Positions 26,496 to 35,365 of a stretch of DNA of 64,000 bases are shown here, piece by piece (position 1 is the first letter of the stretch; every line of letters begins with the position of its first letter). The translations under genes and the position numbers were made by a program. The notes under the pieces were generated by a model, which saw only the letters and a program-made list of their open reading frames with translations, was not told the DNA's origin and did no database searches. The DNA comes from Geomonas ferrireducens (GTDB lineage: Bacteria > Desulfobacterota > Desulfuromonadia > Geobacterales > Geobacteraceae). The DNA is taken from positions 1,434,161 to 1,498,160 of the forward strand of contig NZ_SSYA01000001.1 of NCBI RefSeq assembly GCF_004917065.1, written 5' to 3'.

Positions 26496-26777
26496 GTGAT
26501 AAAGACTTTCGCCGACAAAGAGACGAAGCAAGTCTTCCTTACCGGGAAGTCGAAGCGATTGCCCCCGGATCTACTAGGAAGAGCGATACGCCGTTTGGAG
26601 TATATTGACCTCGCATCTGTCCTGGACGACCTGAAGGTTCCTCCCAGCAACAGGCTGCATGCCTTGCACGGCAACCGCTTCGGGCAGTATGCCATCTCAA
26701 TCAATGACCAGTGGCGGATCTGCTTTAGTTGGGACAACGGTGATGCATACGACGTGGAGATAACCGATTACCATTGA
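26496..26777 (+). CDS. higB: HigB-type toxin (RelE/ParE superfamily)
   Basis: 93 residues from a GTG start. Toxins of this group cut mRNA on the ribosome. The pattern MIKTFADKETKQVFLTGKS near the start, RLHALHGNRFGQYAISIN in the middle and WRICFSWDNGDAYDVEITDYH at the end is characteristic. higA follows 8 bp later, the toxin-first order of this family. A near-consensus promoter is directly upstream. Confidence 0.94.
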   Translation: MIKTFADKETKQVFLTGKSKRLPPDLLGRAIRRLEYIDLASVLDDLKVPPSNRLHALHGNRFGQYAISINDQWRICFSWDNGDAYDVEITDYH

Positions 26778-26785
26778 GGTGTGAA

Positions 26786-27100
26786 ATGTTTAAAAACGAT
26801 GGAGACAAAAGAGAAATACCGCCGACACATCCGGGAGCAATGCTGCGGGAAGACTTCTTGCCGGATTACGGTTTGACGGCTGGAGCGCTCGCGGGGACCT
26901 TGGGAGTATCCCGACAAACAATCAACGAGTTGTTGCGGGAGCGCAGGGCGGTAAGCCCTGGCATGGCGCTTCGGCTTTCCCGGTTTTTCGGGAACAGCCC
27001 TGAATTCTGGTTGAACGCCCAGCGGGCCGTAGACCTGTGGCAGGCGGAAAAGGATCTGGCAAAAGAACTTGCTGCGATCCGGTCGGTTCAAGCTGCGTAG
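26786..27100 (+). CDS. higA: HigA-type antitoxin (XRE family)
   Basis: 104 residues from ATG 26786 with GAGGTG just upstream. HigA binds and neutralises HigB and represses the operon. The PPTHPGAMLREDFLPDYGLT opening and the helix-turn-helix LAGTLGVSRQTINELLRERR are family signatures; LSRFFGNSPEFWLNAQ closes the domain. Complete and in normal order with higB. Confidence 0.95.
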   Translation: MFKNDGDKREIPPTHPGAMLREDFLPDYGLTAGALAGTLGVSRQTINELLRERRAVSPGMALRLSRFFGNSPEFWLNAQRAVDLWQAEKDLAKELAAIRSVQAA

Positions 27101-27620
27101 AGGATACCCTCGAGTCAAAACCACCTGCCGTTTATAGCTTCGAACTCAAGCCGGTAAGAAAGAATCACTTTAAATGGCTGCCGGGGCGGGTAAGCCCCGT
27201 GTGTGCAGCTTTGTAACGTCTTGGCTGTTCCAAAAGCGGTACTTGTTCCAGCTTGGACCGCTTTTGGTGTTCCGCTTTATTCCACCTCTAAGAAGTTCCT
27301 ACCCTTTTGAAAAACACCTGCCTGTAAAAATTTCATTGTTTACAAATAGTAATGGTTCATGCGCTAAGAAACAGGGCGCCGTGAATGGATGTCGGTATGT
27401 CCATTGCTATAAAGGCATTCTATTTAACTGTATCCAAATTTCAGTGCACTACAGCTGCATGACTGTGCTGATACAGTAACAAAGCTGCTTTGTATTACAT
27501 GTGCAAATATTGTCATACAAAAACATCTTTTGATGAAGCAGCAATGCAGCGGCTCATAGTAAAAGCCGCTTTTTAAATAGATGCAGATGCAATGATGGAA
27601 TCATTCAACCAGGGGGTAAC
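27101..27620. other. Gene-less stretch between higBA and the porin
   Basis: No convincing gene. An 11-bp inverted repeat CCAAAAGCGGT/ACCGCTTTTGG (27230-27267, 16-nt loop) is the only clear structure. The sequence turns AT-rich from about 27290, probably the promoter and leader of the porin gene. Confidence 0.55.
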
Positions 27621-28886
27621 ATGCAGAAAAGTAAAATAACGATGCTGGCAGCGGTATTGGCTGTCGCAGCGAGCGCACAGTCAGTGCAGGCCTTCGAGAT
27701 AGGCGGGGCCAACGGGTGGAAGTTCTCCACGGACGGCTTCCTCAACGTCTTCGCTACCTACGAGTCGGTCGGACGGCGCCCGGCCGGCGTCATCGGGGGC
27801 GAGATCGGCGGCGACCAGACGGGTACGGGCGAGAGCCAGCAGCAGTTCAGGGTGAGAACGGGCCTGCTCCCGGTGGGCGTGGGGCTGAACATCCAGTCTC
27901 CCACCACCAACGGCGTGGATTACGCGGTACGTCTCGGACTCTACCCGCAGGTTCAGAACAACGGAGGGAGCCGCACCGACCTTTCGCCGAACATCGACTT
28001 CCGCGAGATCAACATGACCGCGACCGGCGCTTTCGGCCAGGTCCTTGCCGGCCGTGCCATCAACCTCTACCAGGCCAAGAACATCCTCACCGACATGACC
28101 CTTTTCGGGGCCGGGGTGATCGGGCCGGTGAACAACGGGCCGACCATGGGGCACATCGGCTACGGCTACCTCTACCCCAACTTCGGGGCCCAGATCAGGT
28201 ACACGACGCCGGATATGAGCGGCTTCAAGGTGGCCGTCAGCGTGAACGACACGAACGACATCGGTGCGGCGACGATCCGTAACGTACCGCGCCTGGAGAG
28301 CGAGATCTCCTACGCGAAGGATTTCTCCGGTGGTAAGTTCCAGGGATGGGTGTCCGGGCTTTACCAGCAGGCAAGCTTCTCCTCCGCCCAGACGGTCACC
28401 GTTCCGGTGACGCTCAACCCGGACGGCAGCATCACTCCTGAGCATACCGTTGCGGCGGTGCGTCCGGGCGGCCACGTCACCTCGGTTGGCGGGGCGGGGG
28501 GCGTGCAGCTCGATGTGGGTGGGCTTCAGCTGCTCACTTCCTGCTACGGCGGAAAAGCGCTAGGCATGTTGGGGATGCAGGGGGCGGACGCGCTCTCCGC
28601 GGACGGCAGGGAGAGGACCAACTGGGGCTTTTTGAACCAGGCGACCTACAAGGTGACCCCAGTGGTTAAGTTGGGCGTCAACTACGGCCAGAGCAGGGCG
28701 GAGCTTGTCGGCAACGACACGGAGCTGAACATCCAGAAACAGCAGGCGGCGGTGGTTGCGGTTACTTACAACGTGAACCCGTTCGTCCAGATCATCGGGG
28801 AGTACACTTGGGCGCAGGATCGCTGGTTCAATGGGGCGACACAGGACGCCAACATCGGGGCAATCGGGACATTCATATACTGGTAG
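27621..28886 (+). CDS. Outer-membrane porin
   Basis: 421 residues with a signal peptide (MQKSKITMLAAVLAVAASA...). After cleavage the protein shows alternating amphipathic strands throughout, with short turns and longer Gly/Asn-rich loops, and ends in IGTFIYW with a terminal aromatic residue, the beta-barrel assembly signal. It looks like a general Gram-negative porin of the Porin_4 type. The substrate cannot be read from sequence. AGGGGG precedes the ATG. A hairpin follows the stop (28891-28920). Confidence 0.85.
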   Translation: MQKSKITMLAAVLAVAASAQSVQAFEIGGANGWKFSTDGFLNVFATYESVGRRPAGVIGGEIGGDQTGTGESQQQFRVRTGLLPVGVGLNIQSPTTNGVDYAVRLGLYPQVQNNGGSRTDLSPNIDFREINMTATGAFGQVLAGRAINLYQAKNILTDMTLFGAGVIGPVNNGPTMGHIGYGYLYPNFGAQIRYTTPDMSGFKVAVSVNDTNDIGAATIRNVPRLESEISYAKDFSGGKFQGWVSGLYQQASFSSAQTVTVPVTLNPDGSITPEHTVAAVRPGGHVTSVGGAGGVQLDVGGLQLLTSCYGGKALGMLGMQGADALSADGRERTNWGFLNQATYKVTPVVKLGVNYGQSRAELVGNDTELNIQKQQAAVVAVTYNVNPFVQIIGEYTWAQDRWFNGATQDANIGAIGTFIYW

Positions 28887-28890
28887 AGAT

Positions 28891-29213
28891 TTCGCCACCT
28901 GCGAGGCTGCGGGTGGCGAAAATTCCCCCCCGTCCCCCACTTCGCAAAGGTTCTTTAGGAAATTCCGGGGAAGCATGTGTGCGTTAGTCTCGAAGCAGTG
29001 AGCATGGCATCAGGTTCCCCCCTTTGCGAAGGGGGGGCAGGGGGGATTTGCCTTAGTCCGACCTTACGAGCATCAGCTGACGCTGCGGTTACGCACGCTG
29101 TTACAGCAAATGACGGTTGCCGAACAACTTGTCCATGAGGAAAACGACTCCGTTCAACCGGCGGAAGTCTTCAACAAAAGCAAATCCCCCCGTCCCCCCT
29201 TCGCAAAGGGGGG
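28891..29213. repeat. Cluster of C/G-run repeats in both orientations
   Basis: A hairpin TTCGCCACC/GGTGGCGAA (28891-28920) follows the porin stop. Then come three copies of the CCCCCCTTTGCGAAGGGGGG repeat: 28921-28950 (inverse, degenerate), 29017-29049 (direct) and 29182-29213 (inverse). The direct and last inverse copies could pair into a long cruciform. Nothing else is seen in the gene-less stretch 28887-29329. Confidence 0.75.
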
Positions 29214-29329
29214 AGCGTGAGGTCACCTGCGGCGCTTAGTGGGAACTGACACATGGTTCCCCAGAATTCCACGACCGGGGCACCGCGTTTTGCTTGCATC
29301 GACTCTAAAAAGTGGCTAGAGTCCGGTTC

Positions 29330-30067
29330 ATGTCACTGGAACAGTACCTTAGCGAGCAAGGCAACAGCATGGAGATCGGGCTGGTGCTCCTGTCGGAGGA
29401 TTGGCAGGTGCTCGGCATGAACGAACATGCCTTGCGCGTGGCTGGTCCGGACATGGCACCGGTGGGCCAGAACCTGTTTCAGATGCATCCTCCGAAGAGC
29501 CGGGAGAAGGTCCGCGGCGTCCTGAACGAGTTGTCAGGGCTGCAGGAGTCAAAGTCGAGATCGATGGTGATCGATTTCCTCGGCAAGGTACTGATGATCA
29601 GCCTGTCGCGCCTCATGGTGCCGGGGAGCGACATGGCCTGGGCGGTCTCCTTCATGGACCTCTCGGAACAGACCGGCGCCCGCACCAACCCGACAAGCGG
29701 CCACCTCGAACTGAAAAAGATGCCGATCTACGAAAACGGCGCCTTCCATTTCCTCTCGGCGGACCAAGTACACCTGATCGAGGCCGACGGCAATTACTGC
29801 CGCATCCACACCCCTCGCAAGAAGTTTTACCTCCTGATGAGCCTCAAGGCGGTCCTTGAGCGCTTTCCGACCGCCGACTTCCTGAAGGTACACAAGAGTT
29901 TCGTGGTTAACCTAAGACACGTGAAAGCGATCGGGCCTGCCGGGGAGAGCCGCATGATGGTCTCCTTCCACGACCCGGCCATCCCCGCCGTTCCAGTTTC
30001 CCGCCGCCTGGTGCCCGCGGTGAAGAAGGCGCTCTCGTCCGCGACCACCGTTCGTCCCTCTGATTGA
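29330..30067 (+). CDS. PAS-LytTR transcriptional regulator
   Basis: About 245 residues from ATG 29330; an in-frame GTG at 29312 is possible, and neither has a strong ribosome site. Residues about 5-115 form a PAS-like sensor domain (EIGLVLLSEDWQVLGMNEHA). The C-terminal 100 residues are a LytTR DNA-binding domain: LSADQVHLIEADGNYCRIHT, then KVHKSFVVNLRHVKAI. There is no receiver domain, so signals are probably sensed directly by PAS. Target genes unknown; the double-rhodanese gene downstream on the same strand is a candidate. Confidence 0.88.
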   Translation: MSLEQYLSEQGNSMEIGLVLLSEDWQVLGMNEHALRVAGPDMAPVGQNLFQMHPPKSREKVRGVLNELSGLQESKSRSMVIDFLGKVLMISLSRLMVPGSDMAWAVSFMDLSEQTGARTNPTSGHLELKKMPIYENGAFHFLSADQVHLIEADGNYCRIHTPRKKFYLLMSLKAVLERFPTADFLKVHKSFVVNLRHVKAIGPAGESRMMVSFHDPAIPAVPVSRRLVPAVKKALSSATTVRPSD

Positions 30068-30171
30068 CCCGTTCATCAAGTTCTCCTTGAGCCTCCGGCA
30101 GCGGAGTGGGATATTGCGCGGCAACGGCGTTGCCCTGCATGGGGACATTTTCTGTTCGAAGGAGAAATGCT

Positions 30172-31194
30172 ATGAGGTTCAGTAACTGCAGATTGATCAC
30201 CCGTTTGGCGGTCCTGCTGGTCTGTCTTGCCGTCCCGGCATGGGCCGGTGCGGGCGGGGCGCAGAGCAAGGAAAAGTCCGCGCAGGCCGCGGGAACGGCC
30301 CGGTTGTCGGAGGAGATCCTGAAGAGGAGCACGGTTTTCTTTGCGGCTCCGCCGTTCATGCCGGCCGAGAACGTGTACGAGGATGTCGTGAAAGACCACG
30401 AGCAGGGGTATTTCATCGTGAGCCTGCAGTCCCGCGTCGAGTTCGCCAAGGGGCACGTGCCGGGTGCGGTGAACATCCCGTTCGAGGAAATCACGGAGCA
30501 GAAATCCCTGGCGATGTTGCCGCGCGACAAAAAAATCGTGTTGACCTGCGACGACGGGCACCGCTCCATGATGGCGTCGCTTTACTTCAACCAGCTGGGG
30601 TACAGCGCGACCACCATGCCGATGGGGCTCAGCCACTGGAACCGCGCCCAATCGGCGGCACCTTACACGGCCTCGGCGGGTTATCCGGCTAGCAAGGAGC
30701 AGACGGAAGCCGCACCCGACAAGAAGATCCCATTGGTTCCCGGCAAGGGTGCCGGGGGGGACGGGCTCATCACCGAGCGGACGAAAGCGGTGCTCGCCTC
30801 CGGCAAGTCTTTGTTCATGGACCGCTCCGAGCTTTATCGGGAGGAGGCTAAAGACGGGGGGAAGGGGGTGTTCGTCGTCAGCATCCAGCGCCCGGAGGAC
30901 TACGCCATGGGGCACGTTCCCGGCGCGGCCAACATCCCGTACTCCCAGATCGCAACGATGGAGAGCCTCAGCAAGCTGCCGACGGACCGAAAGATCGTCG
31001 TGGTCTGCTACATAGGCCACATCGGGGCGGCGGTCACCCTCATGCTGAACCAACTGGGGTATGATGCCTACGATCTGCGCTTTGGTACCATGGGGTGGAA
31101 CGACGCGACGGAGGGGCTTGGCAAGATGAAGGGATTTCTGCTGAGTCTCGGGCAGGACAACAAGTACCCCGTTGAGGGGGGTAAGACGAAGTAA
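30172..31194 (+). CDS. Secreted protein with two rhodanese domains
   Basis: About 340 residues from ATG 30172, chosen because AAGGAG lies just upstream. Signal peptide ends near AVPAWAGAG. Two rhodanese-like domains follow, each with VSxQxxxxxxxGHVPGAxNIP and an active-site Cys: VLTCDDGHRS in the first, VVVCYIGHIG in the second. Rhodaneses transfer sulfane sulfur through this Cys. The linker is Ala/Pro/Lys-rich. A terminator follows the stop. Periplasmic sulfur handling is likely; substrate unknown. Confidence 0.9.
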   Translation: MRFSNCRLITRLAVLLVCLAVPAWAGAGGAQSKEKSAQAAGTARLSEEILKRSTVFFAAPPFMPAENVYEDVVKDHEQGYFIVSLQSRVEFAKGHVPGAVNIPFEEITEQKSLAMLPRDKKIVLTCDDGHRSMMASLYFNQLGYSATTMPMGLSHWNRAQSAAPYTASAGYPASKEQTEAAPDKKIPLVPGKGAGGDGLITERTKAVLASGKSLFMDRSELYREEAKDGGKGVFVVSIQRPEDYAMGHVPGAANIPYSQIATMESLSKLPTDRKIVVVCYIGHIGAAVTLMLNQLGYDAYDLRFGTMGWNDATEGLGKMKGFLLSLGQDNKYPVEGGKTK

Positions 31195-31205
31195 GGCCAA
31201 GAAAA

Positions 31206-31232
31206 AGGCACCCGGGAAACCGGGTGCCTTTC
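31206..31232 (+). terminator. Rho-independent terminator after the rhodanese gene
   Basis: Stem AAGGCACCCGG/CCGGGTGCCTT with a GAAA-type loop, followed by TCTT, 9 bp after the stop. The mirror A run means it may also serve the convergent lipoprotein gene. Confidence 0.9.
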
Positions 31233-31269
31233 TTCGTTAAAGGAGGGGAAACGTGCGAGGCATTTTCGC

Positions 31270-32175
31270 CTAGTATCTCGAACGATACCTCTCGCCGCGA
31301 TAGACGGGACGGTAGAGACGGCCGTCGTATCGGCCGACATCACGACGGTAGCGCCGGTACTCGACATCGCGGTAGTGACGTATGTTCACCACCTCGTACT
31401 GAACGAAGAGCGGAGGGTAAGAAGTCCTGGGGACGTAGGTCCAGGGACCGTTGTAGTAGGGACCGCGGAACCAGTTGCCGTCGCTGTAATAATAATACTC
31501 GTTCCCGGTGTAGACGAGCTCGTAGGGGACGGAGACCGCCACGTAGGCGTTCAACTGCGGTGAGTAGATGAACTCGGGCGGCTCCTGCTCGTACTCTTCA
31601 GGTGCCGGGACGAGTACCGGCGCCGGGGGAGGCGGCGCTACCACGGGCGGTCCCGGAGGAGGGGGAGGTACGACGCGCATGGGAGCGGGCTCGGGCGGCG
31701 GCGGGGGCGGTACTGCCGCGACGCGTGTCGCTGCCGGTTGCCGCGCACCCGGGACCTGGTTGCCGTAGGTGTACATGCACTGGACGTAGGAGTTGTCGTA
31801 ACGCCGCTGCGCTTCCGCGCCGTAAACCTCCGAGGCGCCGGAGCCGGCTGCGGCACCGAACAAAAGGCCGGTCGCGGCCCCGATCGCGGCGCCCGCTCCA
31901 GCGTGCCCGGAAGCGGCCCCGAGTGCTGCGCCTGCGCCGGTGCCGACCGCGGTGCCGACGACCGCGCTCGTCGCCATGTTCCGGTCATAGGTTTCCTGGA
32001 CCGGAGAACCGAGCTGCGACTGCGCCCAGTTCCTGCAGGTGGAATCCTCCTGCATGAAGGTCTCGAAGGTCTTTCCCTTGGAGGGAAGGACCCTGACGCT
32101 CGGGCCGTTGGGCACGGTCACACACCCGCTCAGCATGGTAACCAACAAGATACTTTGTAGTACATGTCTTCTCAT
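31270..32175 (-). CDS. Lipoprotein with glycine-zipper and Pro-rich regions
   Basis: About 301 residues from MRRHVLQSILL (GGGGGA upstream); an earlier ATG adds 7 residues. Lipobox MLSGC marks a membrane lipoprotein. Residues about 65-115 are a glycine zipper (GTAVGTGAGAALGAASGHAG and on), which often inserts into or spans membranes. A Pro-rich stretch follows (PPPPPPEPAP), then a Tyr-rich C-terminal domain (YYYYSDGNWFRGPYY) ending in repeated Arg-Tyr pairs. Probably an envelope-structural protein; exact role unknown. Confidence 0.82.
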   Translation of the reverse strand: MRRHVLQSILLVTMLSGCVTVPNGPSVRVLPSKGKTFETFMQEDSTCRNWAQSQLGSPVQETYDRNMATSAVVGTAVGTGAGAALGAASGHAGAGAAIGAATGLLFGAAAGSGASEVYGAEAQRRYDNSYVQCMYTYGNQVPGARQPAATRVAAVPPPPPPEPAPMRVVPPPPPGPPVVAPPPPAPVLVPAPEEYEQEPPEFIYSPQLNAYVAVSVPYELVYTGNEYYYYSDGNWFRGPYYNGPWTYVPRTSYPPLFVQYEVVNIRHYRDVEYRRYRRDVGRYDGRLYRPVYRGERYRSRY

Positions 32176-32364
32176 CGAATCCCCCAGCTCGTGCATCGTG
32201 CTTCGATGCGGCGTGGTCTTTGGTGTCGCCGAAACGGATTCTTCCGCATCGTGCGCTGTTACAGTGACAAAGAAATAGGGAAAAAATGTGGCAGAAATGT
32301 GGAAAAAAGTAAAGGAAAGGTAAATGTAACGGAATTAATGGTCTGGGGGCACTGTCTAAGCGGG

Positions 32365-33063
32365 CTATTTGAGGGTGAGAACCATCTCTCCGACCTTCAG
32401 CTTCGTCTTCATCTTCAACGGGATATGGCGGGTGTCGTCGGAAAACCAGAAGGTGGTTCCGCCGACCTTCGAGAGGACGCCATTCGCCTTGAGCGTTGAG
32501 ACGACCACCACGGTGATGACCGTCCCCTGCCGCGTTGTCAGTTGTTGCCGCTTCGTCACGCGTGCCTCGGCGTTCCAGAGCCGTTTTCCATCGTAGATGT
32601 CGAAGAGGATACTTGTCCCGGGAGCAAGGGGGCGGGAGCGGAGGAAATAGAGGGAAGAAAGGTCGTCATGGGTGTCGGCTGTGATGGCTTCTTTCTTTCG
32701 GGTGTTCCTGGCCAGGTCCGCTGTTTCGGCCTGCAGCCCCTTGAAGTCGAAAACGACTTCATTCAGGGTGTGGTGTCTTCCCTCGTTGATCGAAGCGCGG
32801 TAGATATGCGGGCGGCCGTCCGCGGACATGACGGACTCGATCCGGTCGTCGATGCGGAAAATAGTGGAGACGAGGCCCGCGGAGCGGATCGTGTTCACGG
32901 CCTTGAACCCGCTTTCCTGCCGGGTGAGCTCTATGATGGCGCTCCCTGCGCTGATGCCGTTCCATGTCGCGTCGTAGACGAGCCGCTCAGGGGGCGGAAA
33001 GGCGTGCGCCGGGTGGATGAGCGCGGCAAGGAGCAGCACGGTTTTGAGGAGGAAATTTTTCAT
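32365..33063 (-). CDS. DUF3108 domain-containing periplasmic protein
   Basis: 232 residues with a signal peptide (MKNFLLKTVLLLAALIHPAHA). The DUF3108 pattern is clear: PERLVYDATWNGISAGSAI, then DDRIESVMSADGRPHIYR, and a late FWFSDDTRHIPLKMKTKLKVG. The family is periplasmic in proteobacteria with no established function. Alone on this strand; the next gene ends about 95 bp upstream of its start. Confidence 0.88.
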   Translation of the reverse strand: MKNFLLKTVLLLAALIHPAHAFPPPERLVYDATWNGISAGSAIIELTRQESGFKAVNTIRSAGLVSTIFRIDDRIESVMSADGRPHIYRASINEGRHHTLNEVVFDFKGLQAETADLARNTRKKEAITADTHDDLSSLYFLRSRPLAPGTSILFDIYDGKRLWNAEARVTKRQQLTTRQGTVITVVVVSTLKANGVLSKVGGTTFWFSDDTRHIPLKMKTKLKVGEMVLTLK

Positions 33064-33158
33064 CCGAACAGCTTACCCTGCGAAGGGGAAATATTAACCC
33101 GTGCCGCCGATTATTTTATGCTGAAGGGAAGCGGCAGGGGGGTGGTGAAAGAGGGGGC

Positions 33159-33758
33159 TCAGGCGAGGTCTTCCCGGGCAACGGAAGCAGGGCGTCTCGA
33201 ACGGATGCGGCGTATCACGACAGGGAGCAGGAACATCAGGGCGAGGATGACCAGCATGGTGGTCTCGGGGTCCTTGATGTAGCGGTTGAGGCTGAGGGTG
33301 GAGTAGGCGATGACGCCGAAGTAGAGCATGTCCCCGGCGATGGCGAAGGCCCAGCCTGCGATGAAGCCGTGCCCGGCGGCGAGCGCCGAGGCGCGCCCGG
33401 TCATGGGGTCGACGCCGAAGGCGATGAGGATGAGGCCGATGGGACCGGCCGCGGTCCCCTGGTACTGGGCGGCGTGGCGCGCGTTGGCGGCCTTCATGGC
33501 TGCGGCGAAGCGGCGCAGGAACGGGATGCGGCTGCAGATGAGAGCGAGTACGCGCAGGATCGGTTCGAAGACGACGGCGAGGATGATGTCGGAAACGAGG
33601 TAGATGAGCGCGGTGATCTGCCAGGCGAGGCCGCTCGACTTCGCGAGCAGGACGCCGGCCGGGATGCCGCCCCCCACCGGGATAAGGAAGGGCTTCAAAA
33701 CGGAGAGTATCGCCGCCGTCGACGGCAGGAAAAGCAACTGGTCTTTCATCATGGGCAT
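33159..33758 (-). CDS. Integral membrane protein, unknown family
   Basis: About 199 residues from MPMMKDQLLFLPS; the frame stays open far upstream but that part is Arg/Pro-rich nonsense overlapping another gene. Four or five hydrophobic helices are visible, with Gly/Ala-rich segments (PVGGGIPAGVLLA, IAGWAFAIAGDMLYFG). The C-terminus is basic. No family recognised. Start uncertain because no strong ribosome site is seen. Confidence 0.7.
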   Translation of the reverse strand: MPMMKDQLLFLPSTAAILSVLKPFLIPVGGGIPAGVLLAKSSGLAWQITALIYLVSDIILAVVFEPILRVLALICSRIPFLRRFAAAMKAANARHAAQYQGTAAGPIGLILIAFGVDPMTGRASALAAGHGFIAGWAFAIAGDMLYFGVIAYSTLSLNRYIKDPETTMLVILALMFLLPVVIRRIRSRRPASVAREDLA

Positions 33759-33943
33759 CACGTCGGTTGGTAGCTTCGGTCGAAAGGTGCACAGGGGGCA
33801 CACTTCCGGGCATCGTATATGAGAGCGGCGCTCGCCGCAACAGCTTTCGGCGTCTCTTGTTGCAAACGGCGGGACCAGGTGCGCCGTCAATTCCCTGCGC
33901 ATGGGGGGTGAGCAGTAGAGCAGCTTTCGAAGGGAGGGGGTGA

Positions 33944-34252
33944 TCAGTCGGGGGCTGGCCTGCAGAAGAAGCGACGGCAGATCGCCGGGCGTGCTTCGTA
34001 GATGCCGCACCGGTTGCCGTCCAAGAATTCGCAGCCGTTTTCGATGATCAGCTTGTGGGGGCCATGCAGGGAAAAATGCAGACGGGTGGCGCCAAGCTCC
34101 TCGAGGCGCAGGTATTCTTCCCAGGTGAGATCGACGTTCGGGAAGGATCGGCAGCAAAGGGCCGCGCACTCCCTGCAGCAGGAAGGATCGTCCAGGGGGT
34201 GGTCCAGCAACAGGCCGTGGCGCTTATCCTTATGGTGTCTGGCAAAGAGCAT
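33944..34252 (-). CDS. YkgJ-family Cys-cluster protein
   Basis: 102 residues with eight Cys in the pattern CCRECAALCC, then CEFLDGNRCGIYEARPAICRRFFC, the signature of the YkgJ/CxxCxxCC metal-binding family (zinc or iron-sulfur). Such proteins are small and cytoplasmic with unknown roles. AGGTG precedes the ATG. It lies 23 bp after another small Cys-rich gene on the same strand. Confidence 0.9.
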   Translation of the reverse strand: MLFARHHKDKRHGLLLDHPLDDPSCCRECAALCCRSFPNVDLTWEEYLRLEELGATRLHFSLHGPHKLIIENGCEFLDGNRCGIYEARPAICRRFFCRPAPD

Positions 34253-34275
34253 GGTGCACCTGTCGGCCGGCGTTG

Positions 34276-34461
34276 CTAGCTCATCTCGCTGTACCTGGCG
34301 GCATAAACGTTAAGCTGCTGACGCCATGCGCAGGCATCCGGATTGAAGCCGCATTGCCGGCAAGGGTTGCCCCCGGTCCGGAACCAGAGACAGATGAAAT
34401 TGCGTGCGTTGTTGACCGCTTCACAGCTACCGCCGACATAGTCCTGCATGGTTATTCTCAT
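34276..34461 (-). CDS. Small Cys-rich protein
   Basis: 61 residues from ATG 34461, with GGAGGTG 4 nt upstream. Four Cys, two as CRQC and one more in GFNPDAC, suggest metal binding. Includes the pattern NNARNFICLWFRTGGNPC. No family named with confidence. It precedes the YkgJ-like gene by 23 bp; the pair may be one unit. Confidence 0.7.
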   Translation of the reverse strand: MRITMQDYVGGSCEAVNNARNFICLWFRTGGNPCRQCGFNPDACAWRQQLNVYAARYSEMS

Positions 34462-34566
34462 AGGCACCTCCAGTAGTGCATTTAATAGTAACCGCTCAGG
34501 GGCGGCATGCATTAGGAGTGTGCGAATTTCTGGTGCGTTCTGTACTAAAAAACTTTCGCAATGTAT

Positions 34567-35343
34567 TCACTCCCATTTGAAGGCGGCCATGGATAGGGCG
34601 CCGTAGGTGTAACCATCGTGCAGCACGGTGCCGCTCCCTCCGGCCCCCATCGCGACCAGCAGGGGGAGGAAATGCTCCGGGGTGGGGTGGTTGCGCCGCG
34701 CGTGGGGGGCGAGCCGCTCGTAGTCGACCAGGTCGTTCGCCCGTCCTTCCACTACGGCCTCCTTCAGCCAGTCGGCGAATTCCTTCGCGTAGGGCAAAGG
34801 TCCGGCGTCGAGCGCGCGGCCGAAGAAGTCGCCGAGGTTGTGCGTGGCGGAGCCGCTGGCGAGGATCAGGATCCCCTCGTCCCGCAATGGACGCAGGGCC
34901 TCGCCCATTTCCAGGGGATGATGGGCTCCGAGCCGGGGCTGCACCGAGAGCTGCACCACCGGGATGTCGGCATCCGGGTAGATGAGCATGAGCGGCGCCC
35001 AGGCGCCGTGGTCCAGGCCGCGTTCCGGGTCAATTTCGCCGGGGATCCCCGCTTCCCGCAGCAGGGAAAGGACGCTCCCGGCTAGTGCGGGAGCGCCTGG
35101 AGCGGGATAGCGCAGCTGGTACAGTTTCTCCGGGAACCCCCCGAAATCGTGGATGGTCGGCGGATGGGGGTGACCGGTCAACCGCGGGGTGTCGGTGGTC
35201 CAGTGGGCCGAGACCGAGACGATGGCCTTGGGGCGTCCAAGCTCTCCTCCGAGACTTTTGAGGAAATCCCGCGTCGGGCAATCCTCCAGCACGATGGACG
35301 GAGAGCCGTGCGATACGAATACTGACGGAAATGTGTGTGACAT
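34567..35343 (-). CDS. ygiD: 4,5-DOPA-extradiol-dioxygenase-like protein (LigB fold)
   Basis: 258 residues, the usual length. The family opens extradiol rings using zinc or iron. Metal and active-site motifs: FVSHGSPSIVL near the start, VSAHW about residue 46, LDHGAWAPL, ASGSATHNLGD, and RRNHPTPEHFLPL near the end. AAGGAG precedes the ATG. It lies 22 bp after the nitroreductase-like gene on the same strand, and the two may form an operon. The natural substrate in bacteria is unknown. Confidence 0.92.
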   Translation of the reverse strand: MSHTFPSVFVSHGSPSIVLEDCPTRDFLKSLGGELGRPKAIVSVSAHWTTDTPRLTGHPHPPTIHDFGGFPEKLYQLRYPAPGAPALAGSVLSLLREAGIPGEIDPERGLDHGAWAPLMLIYPDADIPVVQLSVQPRLGAHHPLEMGEALRPLRDEGILILASGSATHNLGDFFGRALDAGPLPYAKEFADWLKEAVVEGRANDLVDYERLAPHARRNHPTPEHFLPLLVAMGAGGSGTVLHDGYTYGALSMAAFKWE

Positions 35344-35365
35344 GACCTGCTCCTTGCTAAACCCT

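Noticed and set aside
29281-29312. Sigma-54 promoter before the LytTR gene
   Set aside because: GGGGCAC and TTGC elements are present but the spacing is one base too long.
33760-34169. Long N-terminal extension of the membrane protein gene
   Set aside because: Arg/Pro-rich sequence typical of a shadow frame that overlaps another real gene.
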